Both the position numbers and the translations under genes were made by a program. The notes below the pieces were generated by a model. It did no database searches, was not told the origin of the DNA, and was given only the letters and a program-made list of their open reading frames with translations. DNA of 64,000 bases, taken from contig NZ_GL883080.1 in the NCBI RefSeq assembly GCF_000204015.1, positions 303,774 through 367,773 on the forward strand, read 5' to 3'. The stretch is from Asticcacaulis biprosthecium C19. GTDB lineage: Bacteria > Pseudomonadota > Alphaproteobacteria > Caulobacterales > Caulobacteraceae. Positions 14,835 through 24,036 of this stretch are shown piece by piece (position 1 is the stretch's first letter; every line of letters starts with the position of its first letter).

Positions 14835-15431
14835 TTAAGCTTCGGCGCCTTCGGCGTCGCTGCTCTTGCTGGCGCCCGAAGCAGTGACCGAGGCCACAAC
14901 CGTCAGGCCCTTGGCGACCGGCGAGACGTCCGACGGCAGCTTCAGGTCGGAGATGTGAACCGACTGGCCGATTTCCAGGCCCGTCAGATCAATGATGATG
15001 TCTTCCGGAATGTGGTCGGCCGGAACCTGGATTTCCAGTTCGTGGAACGCCACGTTCAGTGCGCCACCCTTCTTCAGGCCGGGCGACAGCTCGTGATTCT
15101 TGAAGTGCACCGGAACCGAGATGCGGATCTTGGCGTGCTCATCGACACGGAACAGGTCGAAGTGCACCGGCACATCCGTGACCGGATGGAAGTCGATCGA
15201 CTTGGCGATGACCTTCTGGGTCTCTTCGCCGTACTTCAGCGTGACGAGGTGACCGTTCAGCTTGCCGGTCGACAGCGACTTGCGGAAAGCGTTCAGGTTA
15301 ACGGCGATCGGCACGGGGCCCTTGTCACCACCATACAGAACACCCGGCAGCTTGCCGTCATTGCGAGTGGCACGCGCGCCGCCCGTACCGGTGCGTTCAC
15401 GCACTTCGACATCCAGAACAATCTCGGCCAT
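14835..15431 (-). CDS. rplY: 50S ribosomal protein L25 / general stress protein Ctc
   Basis: A 198-residue CTC-type L25 that binds 5S rRNA. The N-terminal L25 domain (MAEIVLDVEVRERTGTGGARATRNDGKLPGVLYGG) is followed by the TL5-type C-terminal beta domain (VPVHFKNHELSPGLKKGGALNV; EDIIIDLTGLEIGQSVHISDL) and an acidic Ala/Ser tail. The ATG follows GAGGAAGAGG. In many alphaproteobacteria rplY precedes pth; here pth-ychF is about 26 kb away while prs is near. Confidence 0.95.
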   Translation of the reverse strand: MAEIVLDVEVRERTGTGGARATRNDGKLPGVLYGGDKGPVPIAVNLNAFRKSLSTGKLNGHLVTLKYGEETQKVIAKSIDFHPVTDVPVHFDLFRVDEHAKIRISVPVHFKNHELSPGLKKGGALNVAFHELEIQVPADHIPEDIIIDLTGLEIGQSVHISDLKLPSDVSPVAKGLTVVASVTASGASKSSDAEGAEA

Positions 15432-15512
15432 CAGCCTCTTCCTCGAACATAAAAAGGCCGCGCATCCATCCTGGGCACGGCGGGGAAACTTTTAAGAGCG
15501 CGGGTGATACAC

Positions 15513-15570
15513 GAAGCTGCGGCGGTATGCAACCCGGCAAAACCGGGAAAATGCATGCCACCGCAGCTTC
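15513..15570 (-). terminator. Strong hairpin downstream of the proline-rich lipoprotein gene
   Basis: GAAGCTGCGGCGGTATGCA (15513-15531) pairs with TGCATGCCACCGCAGCTTC (15552-15570) with a single bulge. An inner CCCGG/CCGGG stem sits in the loop. It lies 11 bp after the stop codon of the minus-strand lipoprotein gene. The T-tract is weak, so it may be an mRNA-stabilising 3' structure as much as a terminator. Confidence 0.5.
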
Positions 15571-15581
15571 CTGTGATCAGT

Positions 15582-16886
15582 TTATCTCCGCTTCTTGCGC
15601 TTGCCGGTCGCCTTCTTCTTGGACGTCGTCTTGACCGGCGCAGGCTTGATATAGGGCTCGGCATTGGCATAGGAGGCCGCCACCTTGACCGGCTCAAAGC
15701 TGAGCGCGTTGCTGGACATCTTGCCCAGGCACTGTCCGGTATCCATCAGCACGTGCTGACCCAGGCAGAAGACGTCCTCGAAATGCGGCGTCGACACGGC
15801 CAGGCACTGATACAGGTTCAACTTGCTCATATCGAAGCAGCGCTCGCCTTCGACCTCTTCCAGCAGGGAGTGCAGGTAATCGGCGCGGCCTTCGCCGGCT
15901 TCACCCATAATCGCCAGGGCGGCGATGGTCAGGGCACGGTTGACGGCGCTCGTGTAGGGCTGATTGAACAGGTCCGGACGGTCGAAGACATTGGTCGTCG
16001 ATGCAAAGGTGGACGCCGGCACAGCGGCATCGCTGGCGGCGGGGGCACTGGCCAGCTTGGTGACCGCGGGCGCCGTGACCGCGCTTTGATCATCGGTGGT
16101 GGTCGCGGCGGTTTCGGTTTCCGGCGTAAAGGTGACGCCGTCGCCCTGGATGACGTAACCACCGGTCGATTGGCCGGTCGTTGCCTGGGTCGTCAGACCC
16201 GTGCCGCTCAGCGCTGCGGCCAGAAGACGAGCGCTCTCGTCACTCTGGACGCTGCGAAGGGTGACCGAACTCTGTTTGGCCTGGGCCAGGCGGCCGTCGC
16301 GGTCGGCGACCTTTTCCTTGGACCACTTCTGACGCTGAACGTCATAGGCGGCGCGCTTGACGCCGGCCCCGGAATTGTAGACCGACTGGCCGTCCGAGCT
16401 GAGCGCCAGAATGACGCGGCGGGCGGCGATATCGGCCGAGGGCAGGCTGGCGGCGTAGTTGTAGTCAGAGGTCAGCCGACGCACCAGTTCCGCGCGGGCG
16501 GTCTCATCGGAGGCGTAGGCGCGCATAGAGGCACGGAAGCTGGGCTCCTGCATGGCGACGATGGCGGCATAGGCCACGACGCCGCGTGCCAGTTGATCCG
16601 GTTGATAGGCTGCGCCATCCTGAAGCTTCGCCTGGACCACCCGGGCATCTGCGAAGTTGGCCTTCATGCCGCGCGCCGTGGTAATGTAGTCGACATAGAC
16701 GGCTGCGGCGTCGGAGACGTTGGACGCCAAGGCGACGGGAGGACCGGCGGGCGCCGGCGGCGGGGGAGGTGGCGGTGGTGGCGGCGCGTCCGTCGCGCAG
16801 CCGGCCAGGACCAGGGCAAAACTCAGAGCAACCAGGCTGAGGCCAGAACCCTTCGCACCAGAACCCTTCGCAACTGCCATTTTCAT
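15582..16886 (-). CDS. Proline-rich N-terminus lipoprotein of unknown function
   Basis: A 434-residue secreted protein starting at the ATG at 16886 behind GGGAG. A signal peptide (SLVALSFALVLAGC) ends in a lipobox at about residue 30, followed by a run of ten prolines that may act as a rigid spacer from the membrane. The central part is helical (AAAVYVDYITTARGMKANF; Ala/Gln-rich). A Cys-containing C-terminal segment (ERCFDMSKLNLYQCLAVSTPHFEDVFCLGQHVL) and a Lys/Arg-rich tail KKKATGKRKKRR close the protein. I do not recognise the family; similar proteins are annotated as hypothetical in Caulobacterales. It sits between prs and rplY as its own unit. Confidence 0.8.
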   Translation of the reverse strand: MKMAVAKGSGAKGSGLSLVALSFALVLAGCATDAPPPPPPPPPPAPAGPPVALASNVSDAAAVYVDYITTARGMKANFADARVVQAKLQDGAAYQPDQLARGVVAYAAIVAMQEPSFRASMRAYASDETARAELVRRLTSDYNYAASLPSADIAARRVILALSSDGQSVYNSGAGVKRAAYDVQRQKWSKEKVADRDGRLAQAKQSSVTLRSVQSDESARLLAAALSGTGLTTQATTGQSTGGYVIQGDGVTFTPETETAATTTDDQSAVTAPAVTKLASAPAASDAAVPASTFASTTNVFDRPDLFNQPYTSAVNRALTIAALAIMGEAGEGRADYLHSLLEEVEGERCFDMSKLNLYQCLAVSTPHFEDVFCLGQHVLMDTGQCLGKMSSNALSFEPVKVAASYANAEPYIKPAPVKTTSKKKATGKRKKRR

Positions 16887-17205
16887 ACGCTACTCCCTTT
16901 TTTACCCGAGGTGCCGACGGCGCGATTTAAGGTCACCGCGTCGTCGGAGAATATGCTGATTTTGTTGTGAAACATGACGCCGCCGACCGTCACACGTCTT
17001 TACATCACAAGGCAGACGCCTTGACCATAAGTGATCGGTAAAAATTTTGCCCAAATTGTGGCCGGACAACCGCTGAACCACGTCGTTTAGGTGGCAAGGT
17101 TCGGTGTAAATGCATTAAAAGACAACAACTTACCGCGGTTGCGATATTTATGGCTTCTTTATTGGCCGGTGATCAAAAAGTTTTGATGGCGATTCGATCA
17201 CTTTT
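16887..17205. other. prs: Intergenic region between prs and the lipoprotein gene
   Basis: No gene is visible in about 320 bp. It is AT-richer than its neighbours and contains the lipoprotein promoter and the end of the prs transcript. I see no clear hairpin terminator or repeat. Confidence 0.5.
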
Positions 17206-18141
<936 letters not shown>

Positions 18142-18235
18142 GGCGATGTCCCGTTAATAACTTGCGCGGCTTTTAGCAGGGGTTCGACAGCGTTCAAGAG
18201 CAAACGTCGCAAATCCGTAATTTTTCGAGCGTTCT

Positions 18236-19018
18236 CTAAGCGCGCAGCATGATGGCCGAGATCAAACGGCCATAGTCCGGAAGTTGCTGTTTGAAATTGC
18301 GCCGGTTCGAGAAGAACAGGGCCTCATCAGCGCACGTGTCGTGACCGGTGGTGGCGCACTGCGTCACGCCTGCGCGTTCCAGCCGCATCAGGCAGTATCC
18401 TGGCAGGTCGAACATGCGCTTGTCAGGCGTGGCGCCGGCGACGAAATAGGGTGGACTGTCCGGGTCGTGGCTGGCGAAGATGCCGGCATAGTCGGCGCCG
18501 ACCTCATAAGAGGTCTGGGTGATGCAAGGGCCGATAACGCAGCGGATCTTGCCCAGGTCTGCGCCTCTGGCCTGCATCAGGTCGAGGGTGGCTTCGATCA
18601 TGCCGTAAAGTGCGCCCTTCCAGCCGGCATGGCAAGATCCGACGACGCGGTTGTCGGGATCGGCGAACAGCAGTGGCGCGCAGTCGGCTGAAAGGGCCGA
18701 CAGAATCAGGCCCGGTGTCGTGGTGACCAGGCCGTCGGCTTCAGGCCGGTCGGTGGTCCACGGACTGGAGACGTCCAGAGCTGTCGCGGAATGGATCTGG
18801 TAGAGGCTGAGCAGATGATCGGCCGGCCTGTCGAACGCGGCGGCGACGCGGCGGCGGTTCTCCTGAACCAGCGCCGGATCGTCCTTCGATCCCAGACCGA
18901 TGTTCAGCGAATCGTAGACGCCCGTCGATACGCCGCCCTGACGGGTGAAAAAACCATGCTGGATGCCGGGCAGGTCGAGCAGCGGATGGAGGATGCGAGG
19001 GGGAAGCGGAGCGGCCAT
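18236..19018 (-). CDS. pgeF: Peptidoglycan editing factor / laccase-domain protein
   Basis: A 260-residue YfiH/PgeF protein with the DUF152 fold. The N-terminus shows HGFFTRQGGVSTGVYDSLNIGLGSKDDP, followed by the Zn-site regions HSATALDV (His), SADCAPLLFAD (Cys) and HAGWKGALYGMIEATL (His). The family removes mis-incorporated L-Ser from peptidoglycan precursors or has purine nucleoside phosphorylase activity. It is the third gene of a compact minus-strand run lgt-midA-pgeF, 24 bp after the methyltransferase stop, matching the order in related alphaproteobacteria. Confidence 0.93.
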   Translation of the reverse strand: MAAPLPPRILHPLLDLPGIQHGFFTRQGGVSTGVYDSLNIGLGSKDDPALVQENRRRVAAAFDRPADHLLSLYQIHSATALDVSSPWTTDRPEADGLVTTTPGLILSALSADCAPLLFADPDNRVVGSCHAGWKGALYGMIEATLDLMQARGADLGKIRCVIGPCITQTSYEVGADYAGIFASHDPDSPPYFVAGATPDKRMFDLPGYCLMRLERAGVTQCATTGHDTCADEALFFSNRRNFKQQLPDYGRLISAIMLRA

Positions 19019-19042
19019 GGCGGCGATGTAAACCCCGGCCGT

Positions 19043-20089
19043 CTAGTCTTCAAGGGCGAAAAGCGGCAGGGAAGCCGGCCAGGCCATACCGACCACCTTG
19101 AACAGGTCGCCCATCTGGTCAGGGGCAGTCAAACGGTCGTACTGCCGCTGAAGCTTTTCAGCCTCAGTCGGGTGCGCCTCACAAAGGGCGTTGAACCTGG
19201 CGGCCATGCCAAGCGCCTGCAAAAACGCAGATTGTGTTTTGATTGTGCTGAATTTTACTGATGTATTACATATTTGGGCGATCGCCGGAAAGTCTGCCCA
19301 CACCGTGAGGTCATGGTCGCCCGGCGCCGCCAGAGGGTCGGTTTTACGGTGATTGTGCAGCGCCTGGAGGGTGTCGCCCGCTTCCGGCTGGTCGCGGCCA
19401 TAGTCAACCAGCAGCGCGGCGCCGGTGCTGGCTTTCAGAAGGCTGGTCAACTGGGCGGCAAAATGCTGTTGCGCCGCGGAGATTTCGATAGTCTGGCCTG
19501 GTTCGGCGTCGAGCTGCGGCGTGTATTCCGTCGGGACCAGGCCGAACGCGAGGTGTCCGTCAATGACGCCAACGCATTTTTCAGCCCACCCGTTGTCGGT
19601 GCGGACAAACTGTCGCGCAGGCAGGCAGTCGAGGACTTCGTTGGCGATCACAATCACCGGCAGGTCGGTGGCCAGGGCGTTCACATCCGGGACGAAGACG
19701 GCCTGGGAGATGGTCTGTTCCTGGGAGGCGCGCAGTCGCGGTGACGGCTCAACCATCGTGACCTGAGCCGCGTCGGAAAGGCCGGGAACGCGTTTCGCCA
19801 CACGCAGGATATCGGACATCAGGGTGCCGTCGCCACCGCCGATTTCGACCAGGCGAAAAGCGGGCGGGCTGCCCAGCGCGAGCCACATCTGGGCGACCCA
19901 GACGCCGATCATTTCGCCGAACATCTGCGACACCATGGGGGCGGTGAGGAAGTCGCCATCGGCGCCGATGCGCACATGGCAGGTATAGTAGCCATCCTGA
20001 GGATCGAACAGGCATCGCGCCATATAGTCGGCCACATTCATCGGGCCTTCCAGGGTGATCTGTTCGATAAGTCGGTCTCTAAGCGACAT
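19043..20089 (-). CDS. MidA/NDUFAF7-family SAM-dependent protein methyltransferase
   Basis: A 348-residue class I methyltransferase. The N-terminal family signature is GPMNVADYMARCLFDPQDGYY, with the SAM-binding strand-loop FRLVEIGGGDGTLMSDILR at about 77-95. Further blocks are VIVIANEVLDCLPARQFV and ALLVDYG. Mitochondrial NDUFAF7 methylates an arginine of complex I subunit NDUFS2; the bacterial role is assumed similar but unproven. The start codon overlaps the end of lgt by 11 bp, so it is co-translated. Confidence 0.92.
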   Translation of the reverse strand: MSLRDRLIEQITLEGPMNVADYMARCLFDPQDGYYTCHVRIGADGDFLTAPMVSQMFGEMIGVWVAQMWLALGSPPAFRLVEIGGGDGTLMSDILRVAKRVPGLSDAAQVTMVEPSPRLRASQEQTISQAVFVPDVNALATDLPVIVIANEVLDCLPARQFVRTDNGWAEKCVGVIDGHLAFGLVPTEYTPQLDAEPGQTIEISAAQQHFAAQLTSLLKASTGAALLVDYGRDQPEAGDTLQALHNHRKTDPLAAPGDHDLTVWADFPAIAQICNTSVKFSTIKTQSAFLQALGMAARFNALCEAHPTEAEKLQRQYDRLTAPDQMGDLFKVVGMAWPASLPLFALED

Positions 20090-20936
20090 GTTTGCCGGTA
20101 CTTGGGCTGTCCTTGCGCAGGGCGTGCCAGATGAAGGCGGCGCCGGCGATGACCATCAAAAGGGACAGGGTCTGGCCCATGGTGATGACGTTCTTGAAGA
20201 AGTCCCACATCTGCTCGTCGGGCTCGCGGACCATCTCGATCAGAATGCGGAAAATCCCGTAGCCGGCAATGAACACGCCGGTGATGAGGCCCGGACGTTT
20301 GAACTCCTTGCGGACATGGGCCAGGTACCAGGCCACGGCGAACAGGATCAGCCCCTCGGTAGCCGCTTCGTAAAGCTGGCTGGGATGGCGGACAATGCCC
20401 TGGCCGCCGGAGCAGGTGTGGGAATTGCAGAAAATGATCCCCCACGGCGCGGTGGTTTCACGGCCCCAAAGCTCGCCATTGATAAAGTTGGCGATGCGGC
20501 CGAAGAACAGGCCGATTGGCGCGGCGCAGGCCAGCAGGTCGCCGAGATTCAGAAGTTGCGGCAGGTCGAACTTCTTGACGCGGGCATAGATAACGGTGGC
20601 GGCAACGACACCGACGAAGCCGCCATGGAAGGACATGCCACCGTTCTGAATCATAAAGACCTGGAAGAAGTCCCGCCAGATCAGGGACATGTCGTAGAAG
20701 AGGATAAAGCCGATGCGGCCGCCGATGATGATGCCTAGGGTCATCCAGACAACCAGGTCATCGAGTTGGTCGGTATTGACCGGAGGTTGCCGCGGCGTCC
20801 ACAGGCTCTCATTGCGGATCAGACGGCCCAGATACAGCCAGCCAAGGACGATGCCGGCAATATAGGCAAGGGCATACCAACGGATGGCGACAGGCCCGAG
20901 TTGGAAAATGACGGGATCGATATCCGGCAGGGTCAT
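20079..20936 (-). CDS. lgt: Prolipoprotein diacylglyceryl transferase
   Basis: A 285-residue inner-membrane enzyme with about seven membrane helices that moves diacylglycerol to the lipobox Cys of prolipoproteins. Diagnostic segments are WYALAYIAGIVLGW, GGMSFHGGFVG, the Lgt signature GRIANFINGELWGRET and RHPSQLYEAATEGLILF. ATG 20936 (MTLPDIDPVIF) with GGAGACGC upstream is preferred over an upstream TTG at 20954. It is the first gene of the lgt-midA-pgeF operon. Many predicted lipoproteins in this window would be its substrates. Confidence 0.96.
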   Translation of the reverse strand: MTLPDIDPVIFQLGPVAIRWYALAYIAGIVLGWLYLGRLIRNESLWTPRQPPVNTDQLDDLVVWMTLGIIIGGRIGFILFYDMSLIWRDFFQVFMIQNGGMSFHGGFVGVVAATVIYARVKKFDLPQLLNLGDLLACAAPIGLFFGRIANFINGELWGRETTAPWGIIFCNSHTCSGGQGIVRHPSQLYEAATEGLILFAVAWYLAHVRKEFKRPGLITGVFIAGYGIFRILIEMVREPDEQMWDFFKNVITMGQTLSLLMVIAGAAFIWHALRKDSPSTGKHVA

Positions 20937-21096
20937 AAGGCTGCGTCTCCCCAAAATGGTCGCGGCTGTTTAGCACTAACCTGTGACACGTCGCCACAAA
21001 AGAGAGACAAAGGACTTAGAATCATGGAAAAACTTTGTCGACCGAGGGAGAAGCCTCTATATTGAATGCCTATGCATTTTCTGGAGGCCCCTCGCC

Positions 21097-21429
21097 ATGC
21101 AAAGCCAAAATCCGTTCCTTGACGAACTGGCCAAAATGACCACCTCGGCCATGTCCCTGGCCCAGGCTGCCGGTGAGGAGGCCAAGACGGCCTTTCGTTC
21201 TCAGGCGGATCGTTTTGTCGCCGACATGGATCTGGTCCGCCGCGACGAACTCGAGGCGTTAAAAGCGGAAATCGCTGATTTAAAAGCCCAGGTCACCGCC
21301 GCGCTCAAGGAGCGAAGCGTTAGCGCAACTCAGGATGCGCTCAAGGAGCGAAGCGTTAGCACCGCTGACACTTCCGCTAAGCCGAAGGGCAAGGGCGTCA
21401 AGCCGGACGTCGACCTTCCGGTCGACTAG
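21097..21429 (+). CDS. BMFP/UbiK-like small coiled-coil protein with duplicated C-terminal repeat
   Basis: A 110-residue protein starting at ATG 21097 behind GGAGG. The N-terminus (MQSQNPFLDELAKMTTSAMSLAQAAGEE) and a central coiled coil (DMDLVRRDELEALKAEIADLKAQV) match the BMFP family, whose enterobacterial member UbiK assists the aerobic ubiquinone-synthesis complex. After the coiled coil, the sequence DALKERSVS occurs twice through a DNA repeat (21301-21360), so the tail looks like an in-frame insertion. The tail ends in a Lys-rich/acidic stretch. Short plus-strand unit ahead of ybjN-proC. Confidence 0.85.
   Translation: MQSQNPFLDELAKMTTSAMSLAQAAGEEAKTAFRSQADRFVADMDLVRRDELEALKAEIADLKAQVTAALKERSVSATQDALKERSVSTADTSAKPKGKGVKPDVDLPVD
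21301..21360 (+). repeat. In-frame 24-bp direct repeat with 36-bp period
   Basis: The 24-mer at 21301-21324 (starting GCGCTCAAGGAGCGAAGCG) recurs without change at 21337-21360. It encodes ALKERSVS twice within the UbiK-like gene. The unit contains the palindrome-like CTCAAGGAGCGAAGCG seen in dispersed repeats and is probably a captured intergenic repeat. Confidence 0.7.
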
Positions 21430-21452
21430 AACAAAAGGATTTCACAGGTACC

Positions 21453-22001
21453 ATGACCACGCCGCAGACCTACGACAGCGACGCGACCTTCGATCCGCTC
21501 GATGTGGTGGAATCCATCCTCACCGAGGAAGGGCTGGAATTTGAACGCACACCCGAGGGCGACCTGGGGTTTGCGTTGAGCGGCGACTGGCGGACCTATG
21601 AGATGTGGTTCTCGTGGCGGCCGGAAGGCGAATGCCTGCAGTTGTGCTGTTCGCTGGACGTTGAATCGGGCGCGGGCCAGGCCCTGACCGAAGACCGCCT
21701 GCCGGGCCTCTATGAGTTGCTGTGCCTGGTCAACCAGCATGTCTGGTTCGGGCATTTCGAAGCCTTCCGCGATCCGGAAGGCGGCGTGCCGGGCCTGGGG
21801 CTCTATGACGTGGTGTTTCGCCATACCCAGGCGATCAATCCGCTCGAGCGCGCCTCGGTGGTGGCCAGTGCCCACATGATCAACAGCGCCGCCGAGGCGG
21901 TCGATCGTTTTTATCCGGCCTTCGACTTCTGGTTCAAGGGGGCTGCGTCGGCCCGCGATGCGTTCGCGGCTTGTCTGTTCGAGACCGTGGGAGAAGCTTA
22001 A
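21453..22001 (+). CDS. YbjN-domain protein
   Basis: A 182-residue soluble protein of the YbjN family (PF10722). The visible core is DPLDVVESILTEEGLEFERTPEGDLGFALSGDWRTYEMWFSWRPEGECLQLCCSLD, then LYELLCLVNQHVWFGHFEAF. YbjN proteins are structurally like type III secretion chaperones and are linked to stress and motility in enterobacteria; the alphaproteobacterial role is unknown. Its stop codon abuts the proC start with no gap, so the two are co-translated, a conserved arrangement in alphaproteobacteria. Confidence 0.88.
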   Translation: MTTPQTYDSDATFDPLDVVESILTEEGLEFERTPEGDLGFALSGDWRTYEMWFSWRPEGECLQLCCSLDVESGAGQALTEDRLPGLYELLCLVNQHVWFGHFEAFRDPEGGVPGLGLYDVVFRHTQAINPLERASVVASAHMINSAAEAVDRFYPAFDFWFKGAASARDAFAACLFETVGEA

Positions 22002-22811
22002 ATGGGTGATGTTCTGCCGAAGCCGGTGCTGCTCATTGGCGCCGGGGCGCTGGGCTCGTCCATTCTGAAGGGGATGCGCATTGCCGGCCATGCGGCACCG
22101 GCAGACCTGATGATTGTCGACCTCAAACCCGGCGATGAGGCCAAGGCCTATGCCGAGGCGGGGGCGCAACTCAACTCGTCGCCCGATACCTGGCGCGCGG
22201 CGAAGACGGTCATCCTGGCGGTGAAGCCCCAGGGCTGGCATGCGGTGGCAGCAATCCTGAACGGCAATCTCGGCGCGGGTGCGGTGTTGATCTCGGTCAT
22301 GGCCGGGGTACAGACGGGCAGCCTGGAGCAGGCCTTTGCCGGTCATGCGGTGGCACGCGTCATGCCGACGACCGGAGTCGCGACGGGCAAGGGCGTGGCC
22401 TCGATTTTTTCGGCCACGGCGGACGGCCTGGCGGCGGCGAGCGCAGTGTTCGCGCCGATGGCGACGACCGTGGTGTTGAGCGACGAAAGCCTGATGGATT
22501 CGGCGACCGCGGTATCGGGGTCGGGCCCGGCCTATGTCTATGCCTTTGTGCGTGCGCTGGAAAAGGCCGGCCGTGAAACCGGCCTGTCGCGCATGCATGC
22601 CCGCGACCTGGCGCGCGGGACACTCATCTCGGCGGCGCGGTTGCTGGACCAGACGGGCGAGGAGCCGGATGACCTGATCAAGAAGGTGGCGTCACCCGGT
22701 GGGACGACCGAGGCCGCTTTGAAAGTGCTGTGCGCTGAAGGTTCCGGCCTGGACGAATTGGTGCTGGCGGCAGTCCAGGCGGCGCATAAGCGGTCGAAGG
22801 AACTCGGCTGA
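22002..22811 (+). CDS. proC: Pyrroline-5-carboxylate reductase
   Basis: A 269-residue NAD(P)H enzyme for the last step of proline synthesis. The Rossmann start is VLLIGAGALGSSILKGM, with AVKPQGWHAVAAIL. The family signature lies near the C-terminus (GSGPAYVYAFVRALEKAGRETGLSRMHARDLARGTLISAARLL, then KKVASPGGTTEAALKVL). The start codon lies directly after the ybjN stop, with GGGAGAAGC upstream. Confidence 0.95.
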   Translation: MGDVLPKPVLLIGAGALGSSILKGMRIAGHAAPADLMIVDLKPGDEAKAYAEAGAQLNSSPDTWRAAKTVILAVKPQGWHAVAAILNGNLGAGAVLISVMAGVQTGSLEQAFAGHAVARVMPTTGVATGKGVASIFSATADGLAAASAVFAPMATTVVLSDESLMDSATAVSGSGPAYVYAFVRALEKAGRETGLSRMHARDLARGTLISAARLLDQTGEEPDDLIKKVASPGGTTEAALKVLCAEGSGLDELVLAAVQAAHKRSKELG

Positions 22812-22854
22812 GTATCGGGTGCAGGGTCCAGGACCCTGCCCGCCGGAGGCTCTT

Positions 22855-23967
22855 TTACTTAATAATCAAAGCCTTTTTGATCTCCGACCAAGGCACGATT
22901 TTAAAGTTTTGACGGGAGCGGGCGCCGGTCGGGGCTTCGCCTTCCATGTCCGAATCGTCCTGCATCACTACAACGCCCTCGGCATAGGGTCCAACCTGAC
23001 CGCCCAGGGCCGCGACGCCGTCGGTTCCCGTCACAGCATCGAAACCATTGCCTGGAAACACCGAGAACCGGCCCTTGTAGTTCGCCGTTTCGCCCGCCAC
23101 CTGCCAGACGGCAAAGGCGCTGTCGCCCTGAGACGAGGCGACCAGGTAGCTGAGACCGGACTCTTCATCGACCAGCAGAGCCAGGCCCTCGACATCCGCG
23201 ACCAAGATGTCCGATGGGGCGCCCTGGAGTTGCACACGCGCCGGTCCTGTGGCCGGCTCGACACCGTAACGCCAGATACCCTTGGCTTCCTCGGCAATAT
23301 ACAGCGCACCGGTGCGGTCATCGACCACACAACCTTCGGCCTGGCTGCCGACGTCGAAGCGACGGACGATCTCGCCCTTGGGGCCGGTGTCGGTTTCAGA
23401 ATAGACCGCCTGAACGACGTCGCCGTTCTTGCCAATGATGATGATAGTGATGCCGTCGGCGGTCGTGCCCATGCACAGGCCGTAGGCTTCGGACGTGGTC
23501 ATGGCTAAGAAGCCGGCGGGCTTGAGCTTCAGGTCATCGCTCAGGGTGAACAGGGCGGCACCGTTCTTGGCCCGATCGGAGGCGGCGATCAGGGTGAAGG
23601 AACCCGTCTCGCCATAGACGGTGCGCAGGTCGACATTGTTGAGCGGGCCGTGCGGCACGAAATCGCGGACGCTGCCGTCGAGATTATAGGCATAGAGCCC
23701 CGCCTTCTTGTCGGTGCCAAGGATAAGGGCACGCGACCGGTCCATCGGATCGACCCAGATTTCCGGATCGTCGGCGGCGTCCAATCCTGCGGTGCCGACG
23801 GCGACAGTTTCGGCAGATGCCAGCACCGGCGTGCCAGTGCCATGGGCGACCAACAGGGAGTCTGACGTCAGTTCTGGGTGTAACGCCGTGCAAGCCGAGA
23901 GAAGTGTTGCAGTAATGGCGATGACTGAGACTGTCGTAAATCTGTCACAATTGCGTTTTAAGCCCAT
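22855..23967 (-). CDS. Beta-propeller phytase, lipoprotein or exported
   Basis: A 370-residue secreted phosphatase that releases phosphate from phytate in a Ca-dependent manner. The signal ends in a lipobox (ITATLLSAC, about residue 26). Propeller-phytase markers are ADDPEIWVDP, ALILGTDKKAGLYAYNLDG, NNVDLRTVYG, AEGCVVDDRTGALYIAEEAKGIWRYG, DVEGLALL and the C-terminal FKIVPWSEIKKAL. The ATG at 23967 with GAGG seven bases upstream is preferred to the ATG at 23979. Single gene, minus strand, ahead of the EnvZ/OmpR-type pair's terminus. Confidence 0.93.
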   Translation of the reverse strand: MGLKRNCDRFTTVSVIAITATLLSACTALHPELTSDSLLVAHGTGTPVLASAETVAVGTAGLDAADDPEIWVDPMDRSRALILGTDKKAGLYAYNLDGSVRDFVPHGPLNNVDLRTVYGETGSFTLIAASDRAKNGAALFTLSDDLKLKPAGFLAMTTSEAYGLCMGTTADGITIIIIGKNGDVVQAVYSETDTGPKGEIVRRFDVGSQAEGCVVDDRTGALYIAEEAKGIWRYGVEPATGPARVQLQGAPSDILVADVEGLALLVDEESGLSYLVASSQGDSAFAVWQVAGETANYKGRFSVFPGNGFDAVTGTDGVAALGGQVGPYAEGVVVMQDDSDMEGEAPTGARSRQNFKIVPWSEIKKALIIK

Positions 23968-24036
23968 AATTTGCCTCATGTCTTGCGTTGCTCAGGCTCA
24001 TAGCAAGATTTTCGCAGATTGCACGGCAAATTTTTC

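Noticed and set aside
15504..16970. 488-codon plus-strand opening opposite the proline-rich lipoprotein
   Set aside because: The polyproline region gives a poly-Gly shadow; no ribosome site or family feature.
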